A stretch of DNA of 64,000 nt from contig NC_081410.1 of the NCBI RefSeq assembly GCF_030272615.1, positions 257,903,533 to 257,967,532 on the forward strand, given 5' to 3'. Positions 24,436-35,900 of the stretch are shown here, in pieces. Every line of letters begins with the position of its first letter. The first letter of the stretch is position 1. The position numbers and the translations under genes were made by a program. This stretch comes from Cryptomeria japonica (taxonomy: Eukaryota > Streptophyta > Pinopsida > Cupressales > Cupressaceae). Under the pieces are notes generated by a model that saw only the letters and a program-made list of their open reading frames with translations, searched no databases and had not been told where the DNA came from.

Positions 24436-25183
24436 TTTAGCCCCCACTTTAGCGGGAGTATAAGTGTACACCTACTACCGGTAAAGTACAAGGAGACAAG
24501 ATTGAAAGACTTTCACCACGTCAAGGAGGAAAGATACACCAAGCCCCCGGTGGACTAAGGATATTACAACTTCGATTGACAAAGTAAAAGGGAAGATCAA
24601 GAGGGAGAACCATGACTGCAAATAATAAAGTTCCCCTCACTATGAGTCATGAAAAGAAAGGATACCAAAAATTATAAAGCAAAGCCAAAGTTAACTAAGT
24701 AACTTTAAGTATCAAGAAGGAAAATATGAGCAGAGTGTATGCCCCCACATTAAAGAGATTGTGCATGCCTTATCGGGAGCAATTTCTTTAAGGTAGGATA
24801 CACCTCAGAGAGAGAAAGAGAGGGAGCATGTTATCGCAAGGATTTAGCCCCCAATCGAGGAATAAACCCAAGGATAATAAACACAAAACACCAAGCATGA
24901 GGTGGATTCACTTTCCTCAGGGTCGGTATGTTTTATGATAACTCATGTATTTCATGCATAGAATATTCCTCATTCCTCAAAGAAAGGAAACCAACTTGGA
25001 AGAAAGGGAACACATGTGTCTTTTGAGTCAACATGAAAGAGACCAAAAGAGATCTCAATGTTTTGCATCATCCTCAAGTAAACATCACTAGGGACAACAA
25101 ATAAAATAATAGGGATACACATAGAAGATGGTCACAAAAGAGCAAGAAAGGAGAGAAGTGGAGGATCTATGGTATTGATGCAT
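24436..25183 (-). other. 3' untranslated region and polypurine tract of element C
   Basis: On the minus strand AAAGTGGGGGCTAAA (24436-24450) directly precedes the 3' LTR and is the polypurine tract. The rest is purine-rich and shows no coding signal. Confidence 0.65.
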
Positions 25184-26305
25184 CTAGTCTAGCACGACAT
25201 CTACCTCTTGATTTTGCTGATCATTATTTTGGGAAGGCCGGAAACACGCCAGAGGAGCGACATCGAGAACAACAGATGAAGTTATCACAAGATCCAAACA
25301 AGGACTATGCTCATGTGCTATGTCACTTTGTTCATTTCTAAGAGCCAGGATTAAGGCTTTTGAAAAATTTGTAGATAAATGTTTGTCAACATCAACATTT
25401 TCATATTCACTATAAGAAGCAGTAGGAGCTGTATTGCCATTATGAATAACATTTTCACCTATTTCTTCATCAAGGTTTATAAAAAGAGGAGCTCTAACAT
25501 GAATAGAAGTAAAACCATCACATGTTTTTTGTAGCTTATGATTTGGAGATTTAGGTTCGACATCTTGCTTAGGATAAAATGGAACCATATCAACTATTGG
25601 TGTTTTGGGAGATTGAATAGTTTGAGAAACAACTTCATGAGCTCTAGCATGACATTTTCATCGAAGTTCTCTTGCACAATGATTTTGTCTAGTCTTAGTG
25701 GAAGGCCGACAAGACTAAGGTATATCTGTTGAAGGAGGAATGTTCTCATCTTTGGTAGTTGGATGGTTAGGTTGAGGTCTTTTAGGTTGGACAAGAGGAG
25801 AGGTAGGTCTCTTCTCTCTAAAAGAGGAAGAAGGTGGAACTACACCATATAAAGGAGAAATATTTGGTGTAGGAAAGAGACCAGGTCCATTATGAGGAGG
25901 AGGTATAGGTCTAACCTTAGGAAGAATATTAGTGTTCTTCTTAGGAGAAGGCATGGTTTAATCCATAGGAATATGTTGGGAATCTTTCTTAGGAGGAAGA
26001 TTAGTTCTATCTGTTAGGGGAAGAACTTCATCTTCAAGAATGATGGGAATATCAAGTGTTGGAGTTCTAGGTTGGCTTAAGGATAAGATCATATCTTTCT
26101 TCCATTTTTGATACGATTGAAAGAGAGCATCACTTATTGGTGGAAGAGATCCAAATTGTCGAGGCCAAAAGTAATCAATAGGAACACCTAGGATTCTTTC
26201 GGTTGGTTGAAATAAGTTATGGTTAACAATTATGATTTCTCCATTGTGGGGAAATTTCAAACACTTATGGTTGGAGCTGCAATAGCCTTCATGGAAGATA
26301 GCCAA
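25184..26305 (-). pseudogene. C-terminal polyprotein region of element C, no RT
   Basis: Overlapping minus-strand frames read KCLKFPHNGEIIIVNHN, then Pro- and Ser-rich spacer, then an acidic segment (INLDEEIGENV, CFRPSQNN) ending at 25184. CLKFPHNG matches CVKFPHNGVQITING after the protease of element D, so this is the post-protease spacer of a gypsy polyprotein. Where RT should follow, the coding ends. Two or three frame changes are needed to read it through. No function can be assigned beyond spacer. Confidence 0.6.
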
Positions 26306-26328
26306 GGGTAGCCTAATTTCACATGGAA

Positions 26329-27012
26329 TTATTCAGATGAAGGAATGATAATAAAGTTGACATTTATAGATTTAGTATGAATCTCAATAGGAAGTGTGAT
26401 AGAACCAATAGTAGGACAAGAAAATCCATAAAATAACTTAATGACCACATTAGCATCATCATAGATTGGTTGATGCAAATGTAAAGTATAAAGATATTCT
26501 TCAGTGATGACATTAACCATGCAAGAGGGATCAATAAGCACACCATGATAAGGTTTGCCTTGGATCTTTGCAACTATGTATAAAGGGCCATCAAGTGCCT
26601 TAATGGTCTCACAAGGATCAAATGTGATACATGGATCCTTAGGTGTTTCTTGTTTCTCTATCATATTAACCAGATTTTGAGCTATGAAAGTGAAATTAGT
26701 GGGAGAGAAAGAAGTGTGTTTAGTCTCAATCACGTTAGAGGTATGAGAGGGTAAAGGATTAGTGAAAATATTAAGATTTTGATTTGGAGGAGCTACTGAT
26801 TTATTTCCCTTATCATTCACACCTGCCACAAATATAGTATTATTATCAATGAAGTCTTGAATCTTACATTTTAATGCAAAACATTTTTCAGTATCATGAC
26901 CGGGTTGACGATGAAATTGACAAAAAGACTTATTATCAAAGTTAGGTGAAGCTTCTTTAGAAGGATCAACTAGTTTTATTGGAGGAAGTTTGATAACATT
27001 TCTTTGCAACAA
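26329..27012 (-). pseudogene. Zinc-knuckle segment and aspartic protease (element C)
   Basis: The 227-residue frame has a knuckle-like pattern CQFHRQPGHDTEKC at residues 32-45 (Cys, two His, Cys) and later GVLIDPSCMVNVIT, the retropepsin site with DPS where active forms have D[TS]G or DGS. That substitution suggests an inactive or very unusual protease. The order gag, knuckle, protease is normal for gypsy polyproteins. It is separated from gag by stops at 27000-27060. Confidence 0.75.
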
Positions 27013-27054
27013 CTAAAAAATGATGCTACACAAGGATTCATTCAAAGGAGTAAA

Positions 27055-28681
27055 TTATTTCTCTCTTTTGAAAAATTTAGAAATAGGAGGCACACCTGTT
27101 GTAGCATTCACATTGTTGTTGTTGATGGTGTCATTGAATTTGATAAAGCCTTTGTTTGGTTTGAACTTCACAAATGGTTGTTGAGAACTCTCACCCTTAT
27201 CACTCGGAGTCACAGGAGTAGATTTCTCTATTTGACTCACAATCAGTTGGTAATTGTGAAGTGTTGCGCACAACTGCGGAAAGGAAGTAAACTCAGAAAA
27301 GAGAAATTTTTCCCTAATGTCTTTTTGAAAATTAGAAATGAAAATTCTTTGAATATCATTATCAGGCACTGGAAAAGAGATTTGAGAACATAAATGCTTG
27401 TATCTACCAATGAAATCAGACACTTTTTCTTTAACACCTTACTTACAATGCATTAAATCAGTCAAAGTGATTTTAGGACCTATGTTGTTTTGAAATTGTT
27501 GAATAAAAGCATTTGATAATTGTTAAAAAGAAGTAATAGAATAAGAAGGCAAAGAGCAGTACCATTGTAAAGCCTTATCTCTTAATGTTCTAGTAAACAA
27601 TTTGGCAAGCAATCTTTGATCATGAGCAAAGTCAATACACAAAGTTTGGAGTGCTTTGACATGTGTTAAAGGATCACCTTTTCCATTATAGAGTTCCAAT
27701 TGAGGGACTTCAACATGTTTAGGAGGGACAACTCTAACAATATCAAGAGAAAGTGGGCTCGCAACATCAAATGTGGGCACACTAAACTTGGATTGACTCA
27801 TTGAAGCATTTTGTTGTTGCAATGGAGACATAGTTTGTGCAAGGTTATTAATGGTTGCTTCGGTTGAATAACTTATGTGCGATATGTTTGATTGAGAAGG
27901 TGGTGTGATGTTATTTGAAAGAAGGCATTGATTGAGAATAAGGTGTTGGGAAATTATGGTAATTAGGCATAGGTGATGGTTGAGTAGGGAATGAGACACT
28001 AAAAGGAGGAGTTAAATGATTGAATGAATTGCCCCCTTGTGTCACATTGATTGGTTGAGAGACAATAGGAATACTCATTGAAGGCATAGATAAAGATGGA
28101 TGATTGAATGAAGAAGATGGATTGCCCCCATGACTAATGGTTGTAGGTATGACATTTTGAGTTGAAGTTGCCATGATGTTTGAAGTGAAAGTAGGAATAC
28201 TAGCCATGGAAGTGGTCAAAGGAGTAGAATGATTGATTTGTGTAGGAGGTTGTGAATAACCTAGGTTCTCAGCACAACTCTTCATAGGCATAACATTAGA
28301 ATCAACAATGTGAGCAATACCACGCAATATATCAGTTCTATTATTATCACTTTTAAGCATGCATTTTAGACCTTCAATTAATGTAAGAGCTTCACTATTA
28401 GGATATTCTTAGAACATCCATTGTTGGAAATTGTCAAATTGATTGTCCAATTTTGAAAGTTGATCTATGGAAACTCTAGTTAAAGCTTCTTATTCATCAT
28501 GGGAATCAGCAATTGGGTAGGTAGAGATATTATTAGGATGGGAAGAATTAGCAATATCCTCATTGTAGAAGTCACCCAAATTAGGCTCCATCTCTTCGGG
28601 AATTAAACCTTGGGAAGCCTTAATTATAATGCTTCGTCTAACGGGGATAGTATAGGTAGGACTAATAGTTGTAAAACTCAT
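27055..28681 (-). pseudogene. gag: gag of element C
   Basis: Starts MSFTTISPTYTIP at 28681. A low-complexity Ser/Pro/Asn/Met-rich stretch follows (28360-27911), then the capsid-like core ELYNGKGDPLTHVKALQTLC, LRDKALQWYCSLP, and SDFIGRYKHLCSQISFPVPD. These correspond to the Retrotrans_gag pattern (GDPxxHV...ALxWYxxLP). At least one frameshift near 27930 and stops near 27523 and 27440 break it. Structural protein of the virus-like particle. Confidence 0.82.
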
Positions 28682-28684
28682 GCA

Positions 28685-29818
28685 CTAGAGGGAAAATTTG
28701 GAAATTTGAATTTGAATTTTGAATTTTGGGAACCAACTTTGCAAAATTCAAGAAAATGATGATTATACAATTTAAACTTTGTGGAAAGAAGAAATGACAC
28801 AATCTCCAAGAAAGATTTATAATTAATAAAAAGAGATTTAAATTTAAAATTAGGCCCAATGGGATACCACTTAATTTCAAATTTCAAATTGACACAATCA
28901 AGATTTTAAAATTTTATAATTAACCACTTAATTTTAAATGTTTCCTTGAAAGTTGTGATGTTGAAATTGGGAATTGTTTTCGATTTTAGAGGGATCAAAA
29001 TTCGACAAAATCAGCCAATTTTTTGGATTTAAGCAATTAAATATAGTCATAACAGTCTCCCAAAATTTCAGGAAAAAAGCCAGTGACCGTGTGTAATTTA
29101 TGCATGGTCCTCCCAACTTTTTCAAAAAAATTCAGGGATGAAAACTACGATGATTTGAGAGATAACCCCAAAAAATTGATTGATTTTATGGTCTCTAGAT
29201 AGGTGAAATTAAGGTTTGAATGTCGAAATAGGACCCTATTAGGATTTTAGAAAAAGATAAGAAATTGAATTGCAAATTTGAAAAAGGTCAAACCTACTGG
29301 ATAGGGCCACCTTAAATAATATTTAGAAGACTAAAATTGGTTAAAATTGATTGAAATTTGCACAAAATCCAATTAAATTTGAAAATTAGGGTTTTAGGAC
29401 CTAACCATTGAATTTTGAAATTTTGAATTTTGGGAAAAGGAGGGAAATTGAAATTTTGAATTTTAGGCAAGAACAATAGTCTGAAAATAGTCACAAATCT
29501 GAAAAATTAAATGTAAATCCAATTTTTGCACAAGTTCAAGTTGATGTTTGAAAATTAAGGTTTTGACAATTAACCACTTAATTTTGTAAATTTGATTTGC
29601 AAATTGAACAATACAATGAAATAAATGAATTTGACAAGCAATGTAATTTTCAGATCTAAGACAATAGATGGCAATTTTTGCAAAATACAAGCTCAATTTC
29701 AATTTTAGCAACTAGGGTTTTGAATGAATTAACCACTAAGTCAAAAAATTAAATTTGTAAATGAAAAGCATGCAATAATTTTCAATGTAAAGCATGTAAG
29801 ATGTCGAGTTCACCAAAA
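28685..29818 (-). other. Leader of element C with primer site and AATTTTGAA array
   Basis: Non-coding leader between gag and 5' LTR. TGGTGAACTCGACATC (minus strand, ending at 29815) begins TGG three bases from the LTR and is the probable primer binding site; I do not know the tRNA. The leader is packed with AAATTTGAATTTTG-type blocks (28690-28740, 29410-29465) and carries a weakened copy of the LTR hairpin at 29085-29109. Confidence 0.65.
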
Positions 29819-31027
29819 TGTAATGTGAAAAAACGATGAGGGGAGATCAAGTGGAAAGCTTTACTCCCCTCAAAAGAGGGATGAAAGTTTCACAAAGGAT
29901 TCCCTTCAATTTTTCACACATTATATTCAAAAGAGAGGTTTAATTCACTAGATCCAATCCCCAATGGTAAGAGATTGAAAACTAAGTGAATTGCAGTAAG
30001 TTTGGAAAGTATTAGGAAAGTAAATTAACCCTCTTTTCTAATAGATTAGTTGAATTAACAAAATTGACTAAGTGCAAAAATCATAAAGAAACAATTATAT
30101 CTTAAGATAGAGATGCAGGATGAAGCTGTGCACTCAGAATTAGCAATAGAATGTCAAGATGAAGTTTCCCTGTAAATTTGAGCAAAATTTGCAGGGACCG
30201 TGTGTAAGTTGCACACGGTCCTCTGAAATACCTGTGCACCGAAAAGGGTTTTTCGGTCTCTAAAAATGAATCCTAAACCTGCAATTACAGTCGTGCACCT
30301 ACAACCTACACATAGAAAAGAGAGGGAAATATTGTTGGGATTGGGGGTTTGCCTTCAGGTCAAACCCTGTTTTGGAATTAACCAAGTGATTGAAAAATAC
30401 TGCAAGTAAATGAAAGGAAATGTCTGAAGTAAATCTACCTCAAGGAGGTGATGTAATTGAAAGGTTGATACCTTTGTAGATGAATTTGCTTGAATGGATA
30501 TGTGAAATAGGATGTCTTGAATGTTGATAGAAATCTCCTCTTCAATAGTTGAATCCTTGTCTTGAATGCAACACCTAGCCTTGAAAGGAGACTTGAAATG
30601 CTCAATGCTTGAATGAATGCTTGAATGTTTGTTTTCGCTTATGATCAACTTCGCTTATTTTCACTTATTGTCGCTTATGCAAATAGGAAGGAAAGTGCTC
30701 CTTATATACTTGCCAATTAGGGTTGTTTAGGTAATTTCTCGTCTTAGGTCGACATAAAGAAACTTTTCCCGCTTCAAAACTGACAAGCCCAATGCAAGGG
30801 GGGACCAAAGGGGTCCCAAAGTAGGGCTAGGACAGGGGCACCATGCCCCTGTCCTGCCTTGATTTAGGACATGCAGCAGCAAAAGGTAGTGCAAAATGAT
30901 GGAAAATGCAAGTTATTGATGGCATGAGCATGTTTCGAGTCTCCGACCAGGCTTAGGGATTCGTTCGCTAATTCAAAGACCCAAATGCGGTTGAAAATTG
31001 CAAGGGTCGCAATTTTATGACACTACA
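29819..31027 (-). repeat. 5' LTR of element C
   Basis: 1209 bp, complete. It holds a perfect 10-bp stem (GGACCGTGTG / CACACGGTCC) with a 7-base loop at 30195-30221. Confidence 0.9.
30699..30712 (-). promoter_or_regulatory. TATA box of LTR C
   Basis: Minus strand AAGTATATAAGGAG; the 3' LTR has AAGCATATAAGGAG at the same place (about 24090-24103). Confidence 0.5.
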
Positions 31028-31158
31028 GTGCTTTCAATTTTCTTATCTTTGTTATTACAGCAGTTTATTAGATTTGCATTTGTAGCTAAAGTTTGTAGAT
31101 CCGGTGAAGAATGATTCACCCCCCCCCTCTTAGTCTTCCTTCATTATTGTTTCCAACA

Positions 31159-32045
31159 ACTTCTTGGTCCTAATTAATGAGTTGTGGATGATCGAGAGGA
31201 AGACCATCGGTGTTTTCAAAGTCAGTGGGAGTAATGCTAAAGACACAAGTGTCTTCAAGTATGTCAAGGTAATTATCGAGGTCATTGCTAGCACTCTCCT
31301 CATCTGTCTCAATCATAAACAAATCCAAATTGAAATCACTAGAAGCACATTCAGCAACGGGAGTCCTCACTCTATGCAATTTCAGCTTAGAACCTAGAAA
31401 CGGGGACTATTTGGGATCCTCAAAAGTTTTTCCTTTATCCTATGCTTCCTTCGTTATGTTTGTTTGACCAACTCTAATTTTTTTGTTAAACTCTTCTTCT
31501 TCTGTGGGTTCACCTGGTTCTTTGAATGTTTCGGTGAGCTCATAATCACTAGATGATTTATCTAAAACCCATTCCCATTCATTAGAGTCTGTGGAGTAGC
31601 GTTTCTTTTCTTGTTGGTCACTAGAATATGTGATTTACAATGCTTCTGTAGAATTATGAGTGCCTAATCTAAGAGGTATGAAACCAAGTCCTTTGGAGTG
31701 CTGATTTTTTAATGTCAACTCTTGTTGCAATGGTTCAACCATTCCTTTCTTTTGTAACCCAAGAGGGCTCTTTCCATCATATCCAAATTTCTACAAGAAC
31801 TTGAATCCTTTTCCATATTTCTCACAAGGTATCATGACAATCTCTTGTGTATCCTCTTCGGGTTGTTTATAAAGTATTTTGTATAAATCCTCTTCTTCCA
31901 TCTCACCCCACTTCTTGAATATAGTAGGATCCCATTTTAGTGTAATGATAGATACCTTTTTAGAAGGATGCGGTCTTCCACATTCTTTTGGAGAATTCAT
32001 TACTTGTCTTAGGTACATAGTTTGATTTAGAGTGTACTCGCCCAT
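31159..32045 (-). pseudogene. pol: Element D polyprotein spacer between protease and RT
   Basis: Minus-strand frames read MGEYTLNQTMYLRQVMNSP and then an acidic segment (FMIETDEESASNDLDNYLD) ending HPQLIN-TAG-DQE at the edge of element B. Such acidic spacers precede RT in plant gypsy polyproteins. The TAG probably replaces a Trp codon. The continuation toward RT (9856) is missing. Confidence 0.65.
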
Positions 32046-32138
32046 GCCTTTGTCATGATATTTCCCTTTAAGCTCACCTTGTTTTGATGTTGAAGGTTTT
32101 AATGATTCAGGATCAACATATGCAGATGATGGAGTTGC

Positions 32139-32681
32139 TTACCTATTGATTGGTATTATTGTTTCCAATTTTGGCCACAAATTATTGCAATATATGAACG
32201 GATTTGGATCACCATTAATGGTTATTTGAACTCCATTGTGTGGGAACTTGACACATTGATGATATGTCAAAGGAATGACTCTCATTTCATGAATCCATGG
32301 ACGTCCCAAAACTATATTACATGTGAGCTCTAAATCAAGGACTTGACATACCACATACTTCGTCACTGGCCCAACTCTGAGAGGCAAGGTGACTATGCCC
32401 TTGGATGAGCGCTCTTCATCATCATATGCCTTATTTGTGATTGCATGTGTAGAATTCACAACCTTTTCAGAATATCCCAATTGCTTAATAGTTTTCAATG
32501 TACAAATGTTCGGATCTGCTCCTTCGTTTAGCAAGACTCGTTTTATTTTATTTTTATGGAGAAAGGATTCAATATGTAGAGGTGCAATATGAGGCTGGGT
32601 TACGGATGCATCATCAGCTTTTGTGAATGTGAGGCTATGCAGAATGGAAAGGTATCCCACCATGGCTTGAAACTGGTTCAC
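32139..32681 (-). pseudogene. pol: Aspartic protease region (element D)
   Basis: 180 residues. The retropepsin-like site reads VLLNEGADPNICT (active forms have D[GS]G/S; the catalytic Asp appears replaced by Asn). It is followed by the family signature NIVLGRPWIHEMRVIPLTYHQ and CVKFPHNG. It processes the polyprotein in active relatives. The open frame is continuous, but the active site is doubtful. Confidence 0.75.
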
Positions 32682-32683
32682 AT

Positions 32684-33706
32684 TTAGATCAGTGGGTATG
32701 GAAAGATCAAGAATGGCTTTATGTGAAGGGGATATGTGTAAAATCTCAAGGATAGAAATAGGGCGGGTGTCTTCCCCAACTGATCTACAAGGTCATACTC
32801 ATTCTTGGTAGATGATGAGGTTGTGGTATTAGATGGAACACCTTGCAAGGTGACTTTACCTTGACAGGTTGTGACATTACATTCAGAGGTTTCATCTTTA
32901 GAGGATGAAGAAGATGGTCCAATGCCTTTTAAAAAAAATTTACTCCTTCGGGTATAACTCTCAGGAGCTTTGTCCTTTATGATAATGGTTAAAACATGAT
33001 TCTCCATTGAAATGTGATTAATAGTAGAATCATAATCATAGGGCGTCTTGGTATAATTAGCTTGATTATATGTAGTTTTGGCTTTTCCCTTGTCATGTTT
33101 AGGAAATGGCTCCTTAAACATCACATGCTCTTCATTGGAGGTATGACCATCCACTTCTATGTCACCTTTGTCAATGAGATCCTGTATGATATTCTTCAAT
33201 ATGTGACAATTACTAGTTAAATGCCCTTTGCTCTTGTGATATTCACAATATTCATCATCATTCCACCAATTTGATTTTACTTTTGGCTCATATGGTGGAT
33301 TATTTGGAATTGTTATAAGCTTGTTTGCTACTAAATTCTTAAATGCTATTTCAATCGGTTCACCCAATGGAGTGTATTTTCTTTGAGGTTTTGATTGCCT
33401 TTGATTGTTCACTTGATTGTTTGAGCTGGATGAGCTTGCACCATGAAAAGTTATCTTAGGTTTCACAACATTTGCATCTACTATCCCATCATTGACTGTG
33501 TTCTTATTCTTGTTCCAAAAAGGGGGTTTGTCTTTCCCATTTGATTCTTCTTTGTTATCTTTGAATATCTTAATGACACCTTGCTCAATAAGGACTTTCT
33601 CCATTGCCAATCCTTTCTCAATGAGCTCCTTGAAGGCAGACAAACAAGCTTTTCTTAACTCATATCCAATATCCTTGTTGACATTTTGGGTGAAAACTTC
33701 TACCAT
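32684..33706 (-). pseudogene. gag: gag C-terminal half with zinc knuckle (element D)
   Basis: 340 residues. The start matches the end of the capsid region (VEVFTQNVNKDIGYELRKA). A knuckle-like CEYHKSKGHLTSNC lies at about residues 153-166, followed by HILKNIIQDLIDKGDIEVDG, a standard plant gypsy sequence. It ends 3 bp before the protease frame. The ATG chosen by the frame is probably internal, since the gag core lies upstream at 33707-34158. Confidence 0.78.
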
Positions 33707-35039
33707 TTGTTTATATGGGATATCACAAGAGCATCGACTAGCAAGACCTCTCCATCACTGTAAGAATGAAGAAAAAGACTCCCCATTTTTATGCTTAGTA
33801 TTACATAAGGTAGCTACTGACAATTTTTTCAATGTTGTATGAGAAGTGTTTAATGAAAGCCTCTGCTAGATCACTCCATGACTTTTCCAAGTGGAAGTTG
33901 GGAGAATCATTCCATTTCTTGTTCACCTAAGCTTTGTGGGAAAAATCTCATCAAGTATGTTTCTTCTCCTACTACCTCAATGCAAGTTGTTAAAAATGTT
34001 CTTATGTGTGCCTTAGGATCCCCTTTGCCTTTGTACTTATCAAATTTTGGTATAACAAAATGTGCAAGGAATGGAGGCATTGGAATTCTTCTATCAAATG
34101 GGTAAGGACATATGTCTTTCATTGTATATTTTTGCTTTGGTGTATTTATGTCTACCATTTGTTTTGAAAATCCTTGATTTGTTGTTGCAAATCATTCTTG
34201 GGTGGTGTCTTTTCTCTTTGAGCTAGTCCCATGCCTGAACCACCAGACGGAGGAGGAGGGATATAATGCATATATGGATGGTATTGGTCATAGATGTGTT
34301 CATATGGAGGAGGGACATAGCTATAGATTGCATATGGACCACTAGGTATGGTTTTGTAGTGAGGAGCACTAGGTCTAAGTCGATACATGTCATGACCATG
34401 AGGATAGGAGGTATCATAAGAATGATCTTGAGTATTGCCCCCAGATCTAACATGAGGTCTCCTCGTGTCATGATTTTGAATGTTTGCTTGAGTGTAATTG
34501 TATGCATTGGTATGATCTTGGGTATCATCATGAGAATGTGTAGAGGTTGTTCTTCTCCATGGGAAAGGATGACTGTGGGGTTGTTCATGAGAGATTATAT
34601 CATAACTGGCATGAGAATGAGTGTATGTGTTTGGAATTTTAGGTTTTTTAAATAGGGAGGAAGGTGACTCAAGCACGAGACACTCTCTTCTATTACCACC
34701 ATTGTTAGGCCTCCTAAGCCTTGTATTAGCTTGATTTGCTTGATTTGAATCATCCTCCAAAATTTGTGACATATCAAAATCATGGGGTAATCTTGTTCAA
34801 CTTTGTGCCATAACTTGGAAGAAGTATTGTCTATCCCTTTTCATGATCTCTTGAACCAATTTGTTAAAATGAGGGTCCATAATAGTTTCCTCAAATATTT
34901 GTAGAATCCACATATGCATTGTCATTGTCAATATCATTTCCATTGTTGTTCTCATTGTTGTAATTGTCATTGTCTCGTATATTACTATGACTATCAAATG
35001 GATTGTAAAATCCATCTCCATCAAAATCATAGGTACTCA
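33707..35039 (-). pseudogene. gag: gag N-terminal half (element D)
   Basis: Starts at ATG 35039 with MSTYDFDGDGFYNPFD and a strongly Asn/Asp-rich head. A His- and Tyr-rich region (34152-34772, YMHYIPPPPSGG) and the capsid core KFDKYKGKGDPKAHIRTFLT, FFPQSLGEQEMEWFSQLP (33880-34160) follow. Several stops (for example near 34910) and frame changes break it. The motif order confirms minus-strand orientation and links it to the 5' LTR at 37575. Confidence 0.78.
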
Positions 35040-35619
35040 TGTTTAAAGACCTTAAAGCTTATTCGACTTCCCTTCTAAACCTTTGTGAATGGGTTTCAAC
35101 CATGGACTAAAGTCCTGACCAAAATGAAAGGTAGGATGAAAATGCAAAGGACTATGGAAGACCAAGAGGTGTATGAAATATAGATGAATCTAGGGTAAAC
35201 TTGAAATGTCCAAGAGTGTAAAACCAAAGTATGTATGTTTTAGAGGTAAGGTGTGGCTTCCAAATAGATGATGGATCTCTTGATGAGGTAAGTTGACCTT
35301 GACTCAAGAAGACCAAATGAGACCCTAAGATGATAGATCTTGATACGGGAACCACCTAGTATTATGTTGTAGTATGTTGGCAAAGTGTGATGAGGACAAG
35401 CAGAGTAACCTTTTGACTCAAATTTAGAGAAGATGTATGAGGGAAATGCAAGTGAAGGAAAATTGTTGACTATGTGTGACCAAGACAGGTTGACTATGTG
35501 TGACCGAGATAGGTTGACTGAAAAATGAAGCCTTATAGGAAGTAGCCTTAGAAACTCTTTGAGTCTGAAAACTTAAGTCCTTTTTCTCTTGACAATTTTC
35601 TATAATTTATCAGTTGTGA

Positions 35620-35900
35620 ACATAGACGCAGTTTTAGTAAACCTAGACGTGATTTCTAATCCCAGACGCAGTTATAGTAAACACAGACGCAGTTTCTAGT
35701 GATAATGACAATTTTTAGCTTGAGATTCACAGACGCGATTTTGCTCTGCACAGACGCGAAAATCCAACACAAATGCAGTTTTTGTCAACACAAATGCGAT
35801 TTTATAGTTTTCCCTGGTAAATGTGACAGTATATTTCTCTAATACCCGGACATGATTTTGCTTTGCACAAATGTGATTTCCCAACACAGACGCAATTCTA
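35620..35900. repeat. Degenerate AGACGCGATTT array, block 1
   Basis: About 11 copies of CAGACGCGATTT or close variants (AGACGCAGTTT, AAATGCGATTT), spaced 15-45 bp. Confidence 0.7.

Larger units (their letters stand above)
23219..31027 (-). mobile_element. Non-autonomous gag-protease LTR element C
   Basis: Two LTRs (23219-24435 and 29819-31027) start TGTAATGTG and end CTACA. They are flanked by perfect GTGCT duplications (23214-23218, 31028-31032). Coding is on the minus strand. The internal 5.4 kb gives gag, a zinc-knuckle-like segment and a retropepsin-like segment, but no RT, RNase H or integrase. This is the TR-GAG or LARD type, which relies on partner elements. LTRs differ by roughly 5% over the first 135 bp that I compared, so it is among the younger insertions here. 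Confidence 0.88.
11026..31158 (+). mobile_element. Ty1/copia element B (Tork-like)
   Basis: Truncated 5' LTR 11026-16406, primer site 16407, gag-pol 16463-21796, polypurine tract 22106-22117, 3' LTR 22118-31158. Three later insertions lie inside: F (11645-16260), H (17399-18546) and C (23219-31027). It lies within element D: the gypsy reading resumes at 31159. The 5' boundary and target duplication were lost to the deletion at element E. Confidence 0.85.
22118..31158 (+). repeat. 3' LTR of element B (split by element C)
   Basis: 22118-23218 plus 31028-31158: TGTTGGAAATAGTTGC to TTTCCAACA. Element C sits near its 3' end, in the GTGTTGTG...TTCAATTTTC stretch that is continuous at 16266-16290. 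Confidence 0.88.

Noticed and set aside
26364-27393. Alternative frames opposite or overlapping the protease and gag of element C
   Set aside because: Out-of-frame shadows; the gag and knuckle motifs are in the other frame.
34223-34655. Frames of 121-129 residues on both strands over gag of element D
   Set aside because: Shadows of the His/Tyr-rich gag frame at 34152-34772.
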